Below are positions 1-11,014 of a stretch of DNA of 64,000 bases, piece after piece (the first letter of the stretch is position 1; each line of letters begins with the position of its first letter). A program made the position numbers and the translations under genes. The notes under the pieces were generated by a model, which saw only the letters and a list, made by a program, of their open reading frames with translations, was not told where the DNA came from and did no database searches. Source of the DNA: Galaxea fascicularis (Eukaryota > Cnidaria > Anthozoa > Scleractinia > Euphylliidae). The DNA lies in NCBI GenBank assembly GCA_948470475.1, contig OX419342.1:52501-116500 (forward strand), given 5' to 3'.

Positions 1-687
1 GTACTTTCACTTGTAAAAGGTCATTTAAATTATCATTGATTCTAAAAAACACAAGAAAAAGATTCACAATCAGAGTTCTGGATTGGAGTAACTTTTTTGA
101 GCACTGCCTAGGGGTGGTTAACTCTGCTGGTAATATTTATATATACATACATAAACTTTATTTTACCTTGAATTTTAGAGTAGCTCAAAGGAGCCAATAT
201 GTAAATATATAAAGTTAAATGTTGATTATCCAGACTTTTATCATGAATAGTGATAAGTGGTTAAAGTGATCTGTAGAGCCAGTACTGGAATTGTTTATTT
301 AATGAGTTTGTCTTACTTTTGAGCATGAACTAAAAGCATTCACCTCAATGCATTTTCGTTGCATGTGAAGTGTTATGTTTTTGAACAAACTTGTTAGATT
401 TCATTAAATGCAAAGAACATTGAATACATAGACTGTAGTGAACATTTATAGGCAATGCAAAAGTGTGAGATTAAACCCAAACTTTAATTTATTCTTGTCT
501 CTGTGTAACTTTATTAATATTCATATTTTCTGTTATCAGGACTCTTTATTATACAGACGTTTTTCAGGTCTCCCAGCAAGTCCAGATAATCAACATTTGA
601 CTGTAATAATATTATTGTGCCACGCTATGCCATTATAATGAAGGTAAATGTTGGTTTGTTAATCCATTGTTACTAATAATTACACAG
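1..687. other. Upstream intron/intergenic DNA of first BEN gene
   Basis: No coding exon could be supported here. The stretch ends in a plausible splice acceptor (ACAG just before 688) that opens the BEN-domain exon. The short exon(s) expected upstream, by analogy with the neighbouring paralogue, were not found and probably lie left of the window. Confidence 0.4.
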
Positions 688-1755
688 GCCACTACCGGTA
701 AAGAGCTAGCAGCCCAACAGCTACCCTCAATACAGACAACACCGTCATCTCCTCAGACTGGGTTACAACCTTCTCAAGCAGTACCACAGTGTTTGCAAAC
801 AATGGCCCACTCTTCCATTCCTGGTGACAATACCCCAGTACCATCATTTTCCCAGTTTTCAATGCCACCAAATGTCTATCCCTTACCACTGTTGAACAGT
901 ACACCACAGCCATCCCTTCAAAATGCTGTTCCATCTTTGGCAACAGCCCATGCAGCTTCTTTGGGCTTACTTAACCCCCTTAATGATGACAAGCTGGGAC
1001 TTATCCTACCAATGTTGGTGAGAATGGAACACAAAATTGATCAGTTGTTGGTCATGATAGGGTCTACACCAGGTCCTGGAATGGGAAATCATTTGAATGT
1101 TGCTATGATGGGAAATCGGTCAGTTGCTGCTGCAGGAATGCATAAAAATACTACTACAGGTGGTCAGTCATCTGCAACAACTGCTCAAGCCCAGCCATCG
1201 ACCAAACCCAGAACCCAGGCTAATGCAAGAATGGCAGTGGCAGAGTTGTTTGATTCCCCAGAAGAAACAGAGGATCATGAATCAGATTCAGAAGCAAGTG
1301 CTGATAACACATTTAATGCCACCAAGTCTCTCCCAGGGATAACATCTCGACAGCGTATTCAACTTGAAATGGCCAAGATTACAGAGAAAACTTTACCGGA
1401 TGATTTAAACTTCCCTATATCACGTGAAGACCTCATTACCTTGCAAGCTAGATCAACCTCTACCATGAATTTTGCTGTGCGACTGTTGCGTGAGCTGTTC
1501 ACACGTGATGAGCTAATTGGACGAAATATTTCTGGTGTTCGTGGGAAAGAAAGAGTGGACCCCACCAGAATAGAAATCATCAAGGAAATTGTGTTCAAGA
1601 TTTATCGTACATCACCATCAGACAGGGAGCTGTTGTGGAGGTATTGCCGGAAAGCTATGGATTCCTTTTTGCGTAAGATGCAGCGCCCAATTGAAGTTGT
1701 TAAGGATCAGTATGACCCTCCTTCATTTGCTACAAATGACAAGAGTTCTTCCTAA
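688..1755 (+). CDS. BEN-domain protein, 3' terminal exon (partial gene)
   Basis: This is a long terminal exon of 355 codons plus stop. The frame opens after an ACAG acceptor at 684-687, phase 0, and no convincing ATG precedes it, so upstream exon(s) are missing. The N-terminal half is rich in Pro, Gln, Ser and Thr. A conserved helical segment with L-G-L and M-E-H-K-I-D-Q-L follows (about 990-1065), then two short G-N-x-x-x-x-A-type units, then an acidic Ser/Glu stretch (1250-1310). The C-terminal 100 residues (about 1381-1690) match the BEN domain: LLRELFT, N-I-S-G, R-G-K, V-D-P, then a helix with W-R-Y-C-R-K-A-M. BEN domains bind DNA or chromatin proteins, usually in transcriptional repressors. 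The same order of segments and the same phase-0 border occur in the gene at 3594-7677, so the two are tandem paralogues. The BEN call is firm; the target and partners are unknown. Confidence 0.8.
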   Translation, partial: ATTGKELAAQQLPSIQTTPSSPQTGLQPSQAVPQCLQTMAHSSIPGDNTPVPSFSQFSMPPNVYPLPLLNSTPQPSLQNAVPSLATAHAASLGLLNPLNDDKLGLILPMLVRMEHKIDQLLVMIGSTPGPGMGNHLNVAMMGNRSVAAAGMHKNTTTGGQSSATTAQAQPSTKPRTQANARMAVAELFDSPEETEDHESDSEASADNTFNATKSLPGITSRQRIQLEMAKITEKTLPDDLNFPISREDLITLQARSTSTMNFAVRLLRELFTRDELIGRNISGVRGKERVDPTRIEIIKEIVFKIYRTSPSDRELLWRYCRKAMDSFLRKMQRPIEVVKDQYDPPSFATNDKSSS

Positions 1756-3440
1756 GAGTGTTTTTTTAAAGCACAGCTTTGCAATGTTTGCTCATAATAT
1801 TATTTACTCTTGTAGAAAATATGCAATGGTTGCTTGATTCAGAGAAAGACCTTAACTGCATGATATTATTTATGCGGATACTTTGACTCAGTGTTTAAAA
1901 GAGAATTACCGGTAAGAAGACTTGGTTGAAAATAGTTCATTTAAGTGACCAAAGCCCAGTCAGGTAGCTAACAGTACTATGTCTTGTGAACATAAACATT
2001 TATTTTGAAAACTAATTTTGATTCATTTCATATACATCATTCAAAAACTAAGTTTGTTACACAGTCTTGAATTTAACTCTTGTTAGGTAACTGTCAATGT
2101 TACTGTGATAAGGGCACTGCTTCACAAAGCCAAACAGCAACTGTTATCTGTTTTTACAACCCAATTTGTGCAAAGCTAAAATCAATTTTGTTCTTGACGT
2201 CACTGTCATTAATTCAGTCTGGTGTTGTAAAAAGCAGTAAATTCATTTAAAATTATTAGATTTCTGTCTTTTACTAAATTCTCATTTCCTTGTGAAGGTT
2301 ACATCTGGACACTGAGAAAGAAGAAAACTTTGCAGGGTTTGCAACATAAAATGTTAAAGATATTTGCCCTAAAAGCAGTACACCTGGCACCTTAATGGTG
2401 TAAAGATAGATAAGCTGTTTTGACCATGCCTTGGAGCCTCAAATCTGTGTATGTTGAAGTCCTTCTTATCTTGACAGTCATGTTAACCATGTCGTGCACC
2501 AAAGGCAATGCAAACATTCCTGACTGGAGACTCGGAGTGGTACCACAAAATATACATCCCTACAGGGCAAACATTGATGGCAGCCTGCTGCGTTTTTAGT
2601 TTTAAATTTGGCCTGCATAGCTGGCACTGGATTTACATGGGGTTTAAGTTGGATGGGTGTATTTAATGGTGAGGAGAAACTGTGCAGGCATTGGTGGAAA
2701 TGAATCACAGTTTTTGCTCCTTTACTGTCTCTCAGCTCAATGTAGTTACAGTGTATAGGTTCTGTCTCTTCTTCACTGAATTGCAAGTCATATGCAAATG
2801 TATGCATTGACCAAAACAGTTTGAACACTTTTCGTAGACCTCAAAGATAATACAAAAGACTGACTCCTAAAAATTTTTTTGGAACACGAGGTTGATACTC
2901 TCGAGCGGGTAGCATGGTCTTCTTTCAGGAATCTGTTATTTTTTTACTGACCTTTCAGACCACCACTTTTTTCAGTTCAAAATTTGTTTTCACAACCCTT
3001 TGAAATACTACATTTTTGAATGTTTACACCTTCAGATACCATGCTGATGAAAAAAGGACCCCCTTTGGGCATGAACTGTCCAGTATAGCCTGCAATATGA
3101 CACCATTTCCCCCATGCAGGTGTGGGTTAGGGGTAGGGTTAGTGACGTAATTTACAATTTTCTTTGTGTAAAATCGATTTTGAAGTTTTTGAGTGTTAGC
3201 ACAGTAAATATGGTAGAATATAGTGTTGTGCTACAACACGCAAACACAAAAAGATCTTACCATCGGATTTTACAGCAGAATGATAATATTATTATGCAGC
3301 TGTAATTTGCGCGCGCCAGGAACACGCGTTTTCTATTACGATTGCGTTTCAAGCATGCTTTTATCCCCAGTTTTATTCAAATATGTGGTTTTATGATGAT
3401 TGACTAAGTACTGGTTGGTGAAATATTTACGTCGGAGTGG
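1756..3440. other. Intergenic DNA between BEN paralogues
   Basis: This holds the 3' untranslated end of the first BEN gene, then AT-rich sequence. The open frames here have no recognisable domain, splice pattern or start context, and I see no strong repeat structure. A short TTAGGG-like string near 3126-3142 is too degenerate to mean anything. Confidence 0.4.
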
Positions 3441-3593
3441 CGAATCAAAGGAACAATAAACGAAGCAATTTGATTGGCTGTGATATATTGAACGTCACCT
3501 CTGGTGTGCCTTACATAAACGAAACTCGAACGCGTTCTTCGATCTACGACAAACGCTATAATCTCAAATTTTCGAATTTTGTATTCGACGGTG
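3441..3593 (+). promoter_or_regulatory. Probable promoter/5' UTR of second BEN gene
   Basis: The interval just upstream of the proposed ATG at 3594 is locally richer in CpG (ACGTC, CGAACGCG) than its surroundings. It carries ATTGGCT near 3472, which is a CCAAT box on the reverse strand. No TATA box is evident. The assignment depends on the first-exon call. Confidence 0.35.
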
Positions 3594-6500
3594 ATGGATT
3601 CAGTGTTACAACAAGACGATGAACTGGTAAGATTTAGCCATGTGTTGAAGAAAAGTTTAGTGTATCTGTTTTGGAGTTTCACTTACTGAATAAAGACTGT
3701 GTTCTGCGTTCGCTGGGATTCGTTTGTCGCAAGAGCAAAACATGCGAACGATAATTAGTATTGTTTCGCTGTGGTTTCTCCAGGTCGAAGCTGGCAAAAG
3801 AAAAGCAAAAAGTAGGAAAGGAAGTCCAAGGAAAGCTTTCAAACAGGTTTGACCAACTTTTCTATGAAAGTGATAAGTGATAGAGTGTTGAACGCTTTGT
3901 TTTGCAAGCGTTTCGCGATTCAAGTTAAACTGACGCGATGGGGTTTCGTTCGAGATGGAGAACAAATTATTTGCGTCACGGACAGTTCTTTCGTGCTCTT
4001 CCATTCCTATTTCTGTTCCGTTTCAAAACCACAGGCAATTGGCTTCGAGGCAACTAATATGTATGTATGTATGTATGTAAAATCAAATTAAGTCCAAGAA
4101 ATATTGTATTAAGGCCATGCATCTTTAGCGCCAGTTATGGAATCGTGAGAAATGGCACAAACGTGGCGGGAGATTTGAAATGGTTATTTAAAATATTATT
4201 GCTGGTAAAATTCAATCAGGTTTTGTAATTCTGAATAACCATGTAAGGTTATTTGTGAAAAGGGAGCTGAGAGGGGGTATTGAAAGCCAAAAGGTCTTTA
4301 AATTACTGAGGGGTTTGGGGCGAGTGGAATTCAAGTTAATTAACCCTTAAACGAGGTACATGTAGGGAAGATTTTTCTGTTAGGGCAGCTTAGGGACGAA
4401 GGTGATTTTTTTATGTCTAGGTTTAAATGTATGGTTTGTAAAGCTTAGCTTTTCTTTGTAGAAATGAACTAGTCACTGTTAGGGCCACTTTACATGACCC
4501 CGGTTGCTTTTTAGGTTAAATCCCTGCACCGGGTAACCCTTTTGCTGTCAAATGTGTATAAGTGTTTACATGAAAACAGTAGTCAAGCTGGGTCAGCCCC
4601 CCTTGCTGGGTAACCCTTCTTGAGACTTGGGTTGACCCGACTAGAAGGGTTGAAATTTCCTCAGTTTCTTCATGTCAACACTGGCTGATCTAACTGGGAT
4701 TGTTTTTGAACGTCACTCTTTTTGTGGTTCAGTGTCTTGCCCATGTGCAGCCTGTAGCAAAATGATCGATCCAACCCTCACCCAGCCCAGGCTTGTGTAA
4801 ACGTAAAATTCAATGCTGAACCGACCTGGGTTGGTGTCCAACCCAGGGTCGAATAAAGAGGCCCTTAGAGTTATGTTATGGTTGAAGTCTGCCTATGAGA
4901 ACTTGTACCACAGTCAGCCCAGGCATGGTTTGTGACATCTGAAGTTTATATAGAAAAATATATTGTTAAAACCTAGAATTCCAATGAACCGAGAAGTGGT
5001 GGAAGTATTTATATTCTAGCCAAATAAAGCCTTCCTACATGTACCTTCACTCTATATTTTCTTGTCACTTTCTGGGCTTTCTAAGTGCAATGTGATCTGG
5101 TTTTTTAGAAACAATAGAGTGAAGGTAGGGAGGCTTTATTTGGCTAGAGCATGTTAAATATTTCCACCACTACTTGGTTCGTTGGAATTCTAGGTTTTAA
5201 TGGTATATTTTTTTACATAAACTTCAGATGTCACACACCACACCTGGGCTGCCTGTGCTTGTACGCAACTCTTCAGCACATGGGCATGACATGTGTAGCC
5301 ATTTTCTCATCTGAAGAAATAATCCATTCATAGAACCACCCTGTCATACACAACAGTGTTCCTCTGTACATATAGGGTATCAGGGGTATTAAGCACGAGA
5401 AACAAGGGCCACTTTTCAAAGGGAATTAAGCAGCTCTAAAGGGTAAAAATCAGTTTCACCTCAATCACAAATTTCCTATTAAATTATTTAAAGACAACAA
5501 TAATTATTGCAAAAAGTGAATGCTGTCCTGGCTCAAAACCCTCTAAAACTTATAAGGAAAACTGAATTGAGGTATTGAATGCTTAGCATCAGGTCAATAA
5601 GACTATAGAGCATTTTCACTTACATGACCAGCAGCCATACTGGTCTTGAATGAAACAACAGAAAACACTTGGTTAAAAATAGAGTTCAATTTCCAGAGGG
5701 TTAGCCTAGTACACCAATATGGCTGCCATTCCTCTGTATTGGTACACCAACATGGCCGCTGTGATGTCATGTGAAAACACCCAAAACCAGCCAACTTCAA
5801 CAGTTTGAGGCAAGTGCTTCACATTGTGTCATCATAGCACCCAGAAAACTTGACTGTGAGAACATATTTTTTGGTGGGGCATTTTTACCTGTTGTTGTTG
5901 TGACACTTAAGAAATATAGAAATATTGATTCACAAGATCAATGTGTTCACTGTGACAGTAGAAGTGCAGGCTCGGCTTAATGTTTTAGATGTGGCAGGTA
6001 TATAAATACACCATTGGTGATTCACTTTCTTTGTTTCTGTTGTTTTACCTTGATTTTTATTGAGTTTAAACTTCCCCCTCACCTATTCATTTTCACATTT
6101 CCCACCTCCAGGTAGTGCATAAATAAAAAATACTGTCTTGGGAAGGAAACTTTACAAAATATTGTATATTGTCCTCTTATTAGACAAGTACTAGGAACAA
6201 GCCATTGACCCAGCAAACGTTGGTGCAGTCTTCACCAGGAACATCTCAGCCTTCACAAACCATTTTTCATCCTTCACCAGCTGTTGTGCAGCCCCTCCAA
6301 ACCTTGTTTCAGCCTCTGCAAACGGTCCTCCAGCCTCAACACCCAACGCCATCAACTCCACAAGCAGTTCTTCATACTGTACAAGCAGTACCACAGCCTT
6401 CTCAAACAATCATTCAGCCTCCACAGACAGTATTCCATACACCACAACCTGGAGCCACTGATAACAACCCACCTCAACCTTCATTAGTCCAATTTACACC

Positions 6501-7677
6501 ACTGCCAAATATCTTTTCATCTCCACTGTTGAATAGTACAGTGCAACCACCCACTCAGCATGCTGTCCCATCATCCTTGTCGTCTCCCCAGTCCTCCTCC
6601 CAGACATCCACCTTGAGTTTACTTAATGCTCTTCATGATGAAAAACTTGGGCTCCTCCTGCCTGTAATAGTAAGAATGGACCACAAAATGGATCAGCTCA
6701 TGGCATTGATGGGCCAGATGGGGAATCAGCTGAATGCTCTTTTGATGGCAAACCAATCAAATGCTTCTCTGTTGGCAAACCAACCCAATTTTTCCAGTGC
6801 CTCTTTGGTGGGAAACCCACTTGAGGCCTCGGTAATGGGAAACCAGGCAAAAGCTTCTGTGTTAGGGGACCAGTCAAATGCTTCTTTGGTGGGATGCCAG
6901 ACAACTGTCTCGATGGGTGGAGACCGATCAGATGGTGCATTAGAAGACGGAAGTCAGTCAAATGCTGCCCTGGGAAGAACTCGCAAAAGTCCCACTATAG
7001 AGCAATTAAACAATACAGTTTCGTCTTCTTTAAAGCAAACCTCATCAAATCTACCTCAGGCCAATCCTACAACAATGGGAACTCAATCAAGCTGCGCTGC
7101 AACGGAGATTCAATCAAATACTGAAACGTCATCTGAATTCCAATTGAGTGATGGCGCGAGGGAAAGCCATGGTGATGATATCGTGTTAGAATCCGACCAG
7201 ATTGTTGCAACTGCCAATTCTAGCACCGTATGTTTGCCTTCTGGATCGATAATGACCAGGAGCCAGAGGGATAAAAGCCATCGTGATATGGGGAAAGTAA
7301 CCGAGCAGGTTTTATCGGATGATTCTAACTTCCCTTTATCGCAAGAATATCTTATCAGGCTTAAGGCAAAGTCTAACTCCACTATGAATTTTTCTGTGCA
7401 TTTGTTACGCGAGTTATTTACCTTGGAAGAACTTGAAGGAAAAAATATTTCAGGCTCTCGAGGAAAGGACAAAGTTGATCCTAAAAGAGTGGAAATCATT
7501 AAAAAAACAGTTTTCAATACCTACGGTACTACGCCTTCGGACGCTGAAATGGTGTGGAGGGGATGCCGCAAAGCAATGGACACTTTCATGCGCAGGATGA
7601 AACGTGAAAAAGTTTTGAGAGAGAATGCTGCTCTTCAGGTAAAAGCCATTCAAGAAAAAAGTCAATTAAATCTTTGA
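3594..7677 (+). CDS. BEN-domain protein, complete gene model of three exons
   Basis: Proposed exons are 3594-3626 (11 codons starting MDSVLQ, donor GTAAGA), 3784-3846 (21 codons) and 6184-7677, all joined in phase 0. This gives a protein of about 529 aa. The middle exon is strongly basic, with K-R-K-A-K-S-R-K and S-P-R-K, and looks like a nuclear localisation signal. The last exon starts with Q-P-x-Q-T-type Pro/Gln repeats. A conserved helix with L-G-L-L-L-P and M-D-H-K-M-D-Q-L lies at 6615-6700, followed by about seven 9-residue units of consensus G-N-Q-x-x-A-S-x-L (6721-6917). The BEN domain is at about 7310-7600 (LLRELFT, N-I-S-G-S-R-G-K, V-D-P, W-R-G-C-R-K-A-M-D). BEN proteins act in chromatin-linked transcriptional control. 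The 2.3 kb second intron holds three repeat elements. The last exon is firm; exons 1-2 rest on splice signals and frame only. Confidence 0.72.
4057..4079. repeat. (TATG)n microsatellite
   Basis: About five GTAT units in a row within intron 2 of the second BEN gene. No function is inferred. Confidence 0.8.
4482..4864. mobile_element. PIF/Harbinger-like MITE with TTA target duplication
   Basis: The ends are inverted repeats starting GGGCC(A/T)CTTTA; 15 of the first 19 bases match. TTA flanks both sides (4479-4481 and 4865-4867). GGGCC-type ends with a 3-bp TTA/TAA duplication are typical of PIF/Harbinger elements. At 383 bp with no open frame it is non-autonomous. It sits in intron 2 of the second BEN gene. 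Confidence 0.75.
4905..5265. repeat. Fold-back element (long inverted repeat)
   Basis: Two arms of roughly 150 bp, about 4905-5058 and 5110-5265, are inverted copies separated by about 50 bp. Shared words include TAGAATTCCAA, CCAAATAAAGCC and CTTCACTCTAT with their complements. Several mismatches and small gaps suggest moderate age. It lies in intron 2 of the second BEN gene, just downstream of the Harbinger-like MITE. Confidence 0.75.
5610..5782. mobile_element. MITE with CATGAC...GGCCAT inverted ends
   Basis: About 35-bp inverted ends: the left reads TTTTCACTTACATGACCAGC and the right complement reads GTTTTCACATGACATCAC, each leading into GC(A/G)GCCAT(A/G)(C/T)TGG. A relative lies at 56611-56737. 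No coding capacity. Confidence 0.65.
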
Positions 7678-9302
7678 CTTAAATGGCTTGATTCGCCAGA
7701 ATTTTCGGTACATGGCGTCTCTGGTTCTTGGCAAGTGTCCCAGCTTTCCTGTGCTTGGCATCGGCTGGCTGCAGCCCAGTCATGGTTCCTTCCAAAGTTT
7801 TAAATGATATTTTTAAAATTGATACGGCATTAGGTCCATTAGTCATTTCAAATCCTACATTAAAGTCAACGTGACAGTTGTAGTCAAGGAACCAGCCACT
7901 ACCAGTTTGCGTTGATTTGTATCAGTGTTTTTAGATGAAAAATAACCACCAAAGCTATTTTCGTCGTTCGTTTTTATACGTTAAGCTTCGCCATGTTCAG
8001 TTTTCCCAGGATTGTGTGCGTTTTGATCGGTCCAGAGGAGTTTGCGATTAAAGAATAGGGGCATGTATGACGTCATGAGTCGAAGAAAGGACCATGTGTC
8101 AAAAGCGTATGTACTCTGATAGCACACCTGCGGCTCGTAGCGCAGTTGTTTGTGCCTAACCCACATAAGATGTCAGAACGTGGTAAGCTATCAGATTTTA
8201 TACAGTGGACAGTGTAGACTTTGCACTTTGATTGGTCTAAAAGAGTGACGTCATGAGTCAAAGAAAGTAATGTTTTAAACAAATTGATTTCATTTCTCAG
8301 TGCGTGTGTACTCTGATTACACCCAAATAACTTAAGTGCACCTTGCCCCTCCCTACCCCATAAGGTGGGGTAATAACATCGGTCACGTTGTTAGCCTCGG
8401 GCTGGTAGCGTATTTCTTTGTTCTAACCACGTTTTGACGTCATCCGTGCGTTGAGTACACACGCACTGCCAAGTGGAATTTCTTCTCTTTGAGTGCAATA
8501 TGTGTAAACCAACTAAGAAAAGCCCGGGACGTTGATGAACTTTTTTGTATATCTGTATACGGTATAACTTTATTTCAGTTGACACGAAACATTGATGAGT
8601 TCTAAAGATGTTCGTTGCAAAAATGAACGTATAAGTTAGCCTCAATATGAAACAAAACTACTCTAAACACATGCACGTCATAAAATATTATTTGACAACG
8701 TAGAAAACTTATCAAATGCTAAAAAAAACTAGGTACATAAAACACATGAACAGTTTACGTCGCCTAGGTGAAGACCTCCCTTATGTTATGGGAAATTTAA
8801 TGTTTTGGTCAGTGGTCGTATTTGAGTTTTGTTGGACATGAAAACTTTTCATTGGGCCCTTATAAGGGGGCGTCTAGTAGCAGGGAGTGTTTATAACAAC
8901 ATTTATTTTGTGGGGGAGGCACTTAGGTCTGGATGGATCATTCGCGGTGTAAGCCGCACATGGCTGCAAGCCTTTGATGTTTTAGACCTCTACAGCGCGT
9001 TTTTACAAGTTTCTAACCTAGATACGTCAGGAAGTAGTCCTTAGGGAAAATCAAGAAGTCTCTTGTTCGACAAATCTTAAGCCTGGATTCTCATTTGCTT
9101 GTATATAAAGCGAACTTTTATGAAAACACACACTTCACTCATTATTTAATTTTCACATGATAGAAATTTATTTATTTATTAAGTTTATTTGTTAAAAAAG
9201 AGGACCGTGGGAAATGAAAACAATCCCATGTTGTTTACGAAAGGAATTATAAAGCCTTTCAGATAGCCGTGGATTTTAAACTGTAGGCATAATTCGTCTT
9301 TA
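7678..9302. other. Intergenic DNA, second BEN gene to GTPBP2
   Basis: The 3' end of the BEN gene runs into non-coding sequence. Two copies of a TGACGTCATGAGTC-(G/A)-AAGAAAG block occur near 8068 and 8246, and a third partial TGACGTCAT lies near 8436. Each is accompanied by a GTGTACTCTGAT-like word. This looks like a decayed dispersed repeat carrying CRE-type palindromes. No gene is supported. Confidence 0.4.
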
Positions 9303-9715
9303 CACAGGCAGCGCAAGCTCTCTTTGTGAACCACATAAGGAACCCAATATGGCGTCGAATTATAAGGGTTTGTATGGGATTTTCTACAAGATATCCATGG
9401 CTGTAGTTAAAAGTGGAAATATTCAATAAAAATGGCTTACCTTATTCCATACGTGTGTTGTTTGCTCCCGATGTCGTTATTTTTCCGATTTAACTTGATT
9501 TAAGCGATTTTTTTTTAAATCAAGTTAAATCGGTAAAATAACGACACCAGGAGCAAACAACACACGTATGGAATTAGGTAAGCCATTTTTATTGAATATT
9601 TCCACTTTTAACTACCTCCATGGATATCTTGTAGAAAATCCCATACAAACCCTTATCATTCGACGCCATATTGTGTTCCTTGTGTGGTTCACAAAGAGAG
9701 CTTGGGTTGCCTGTG
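9303..9715. repeat. Large near-perfect palindrome upstream of GTPBP2
   Basis: Two arms of about 200 bp (9303-9503 and 9515-9715) are inverted copies around a centre near 9509, separated by a T-rich spacer of about 10 nt. By eye the arms are about 95% identical. Both arms contain ATATGGCGTCGAAT, TACAAGATATCCATGG and ACACGTATGGAAT or their complements. It ends 214 bp before the proposed GTPBP2 ATG, so it falls in the promoter or 5' UTR. It is probably a fold-back/MITE insertion. Confidence 0.85.
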
Positions 9716-9929
9716 GTCTTTATAGCTTTCTGTTTTTGTGTGATGTCATAGCACAATATCCGGGGACTTTTCTGATGAAACTCCGCAGTCTGATGGTGTC
9801 ATGGACCAAAAGAAATACATGTACTAACAAAGCTCGGGAATCGAAATGCCGGCTTAGCGAGACAATCTCTTGGTTCCCGATGGTTTCCAACAACGAATGT
9901 ACTGTCCTCGTACGATCTTTAACCAAAAA

Positions 9930-10978
9930 ATGGAATCCTTTATCCATTTATTTGAAACTGTATCCGGTGAAACATCGCGGGCTTCCATGCCCGAAAGTTT
10001 GCCACCAGAGGTAAGTTAAAGATGTCAGGTTAGCTTTGCAGTAGGTGATGTTTTGAATTTATGATGGGAAGCAATCTTCAAATTATCCTCTTTAATCTGT
10101 TACAGGTTGAAGAAGGAAACGTTGAATACAAGGTGAGTGATCGTAATTTTTGTTCTGCAAACCGCGTCTGTTTGCTGCGCGGGAAAACCAGTTGAAAGCT
10201 TAATTTTAATTTAGCTAACGGCGAAAAGTTGCGGCCATTTTTAATTAAGCTTATTTTCTTAAAATTTAGTCAAGACCAATTAAAATGTTTTTTGATGTAC
10301 TCTTAAACTGTCCTATTTTGCTTTCGAAGAAGACAAATTGTAGCCCCTTTGACTCCTCACTGATCAAGGTTTATTGTATTATTATAATTATAATTTGTTA
10401 TGTATTATTACTAACACATCATACAAGCAGATCTACACCTAATTTTGAAACCAAAGCCAGGAAGTGAATGGAAGTGAAGTTATGATGGCATGCTTGTGTG
10501 TGAGAAGTAGAACATGCAAATAACTTTACTGAAGACTTGAGCTGTATAACGTTTATTTTCAAGAATAGATTTGAGTGCCAGTTATGTTCCATAATATTGC
10601 AATGTTAACATTTCCTGTACATGCATAACCATAATCCTTTTCTCAGTCTGTTCTAAGGCTGTCCTGACAATTGGCTGTCACAGCAGAACAGTAAAGTAGC
10701 TGACTATAATTATGAATAGTTGCATAATTTGCTACTCTACCCTATAGGTGCCAAAATACCATTAAATTTAAGCCTTTTCCAGTATACGTCCATCAAAAGC
10801 AACTTTCATGAAGAGCTTAAGAGCTTGAAAGGGAGCACTGGTGATAGACATTGTTTACGGCTTTTGCCACAGATTTGCAAGTCATTCTGATTTCAAACAT
10901 AGGTAAAATTACTTTTCCAGTGAAACCTCTGGCAAAAATGGAAAGTGCTAATTAGTATAGGTAATCACATGATTCCGA

Positions 10979-11014
<36 letters not shown>

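Noticed and set aside
3126..3142. Interstitial telomere-like GGGTTAGGGGTAGGGTTAG
   Set aside because: Only about three irregular units; expected by chance in this composition.
3657..4004. 115-residue minus-strand frame opposite the second BEN gene's exon 2
   Set aside because: No domain, and the plus strand has splice borders and a sensible basic module in the same place.
9568..10014. 148-residue plus-strand frame overlapping the GTPBP2 first exon
   Set aside because: It lies half inside a palindrome arm and in a different frame from the exon with the conserved start MESF and S-L-P-P-E.
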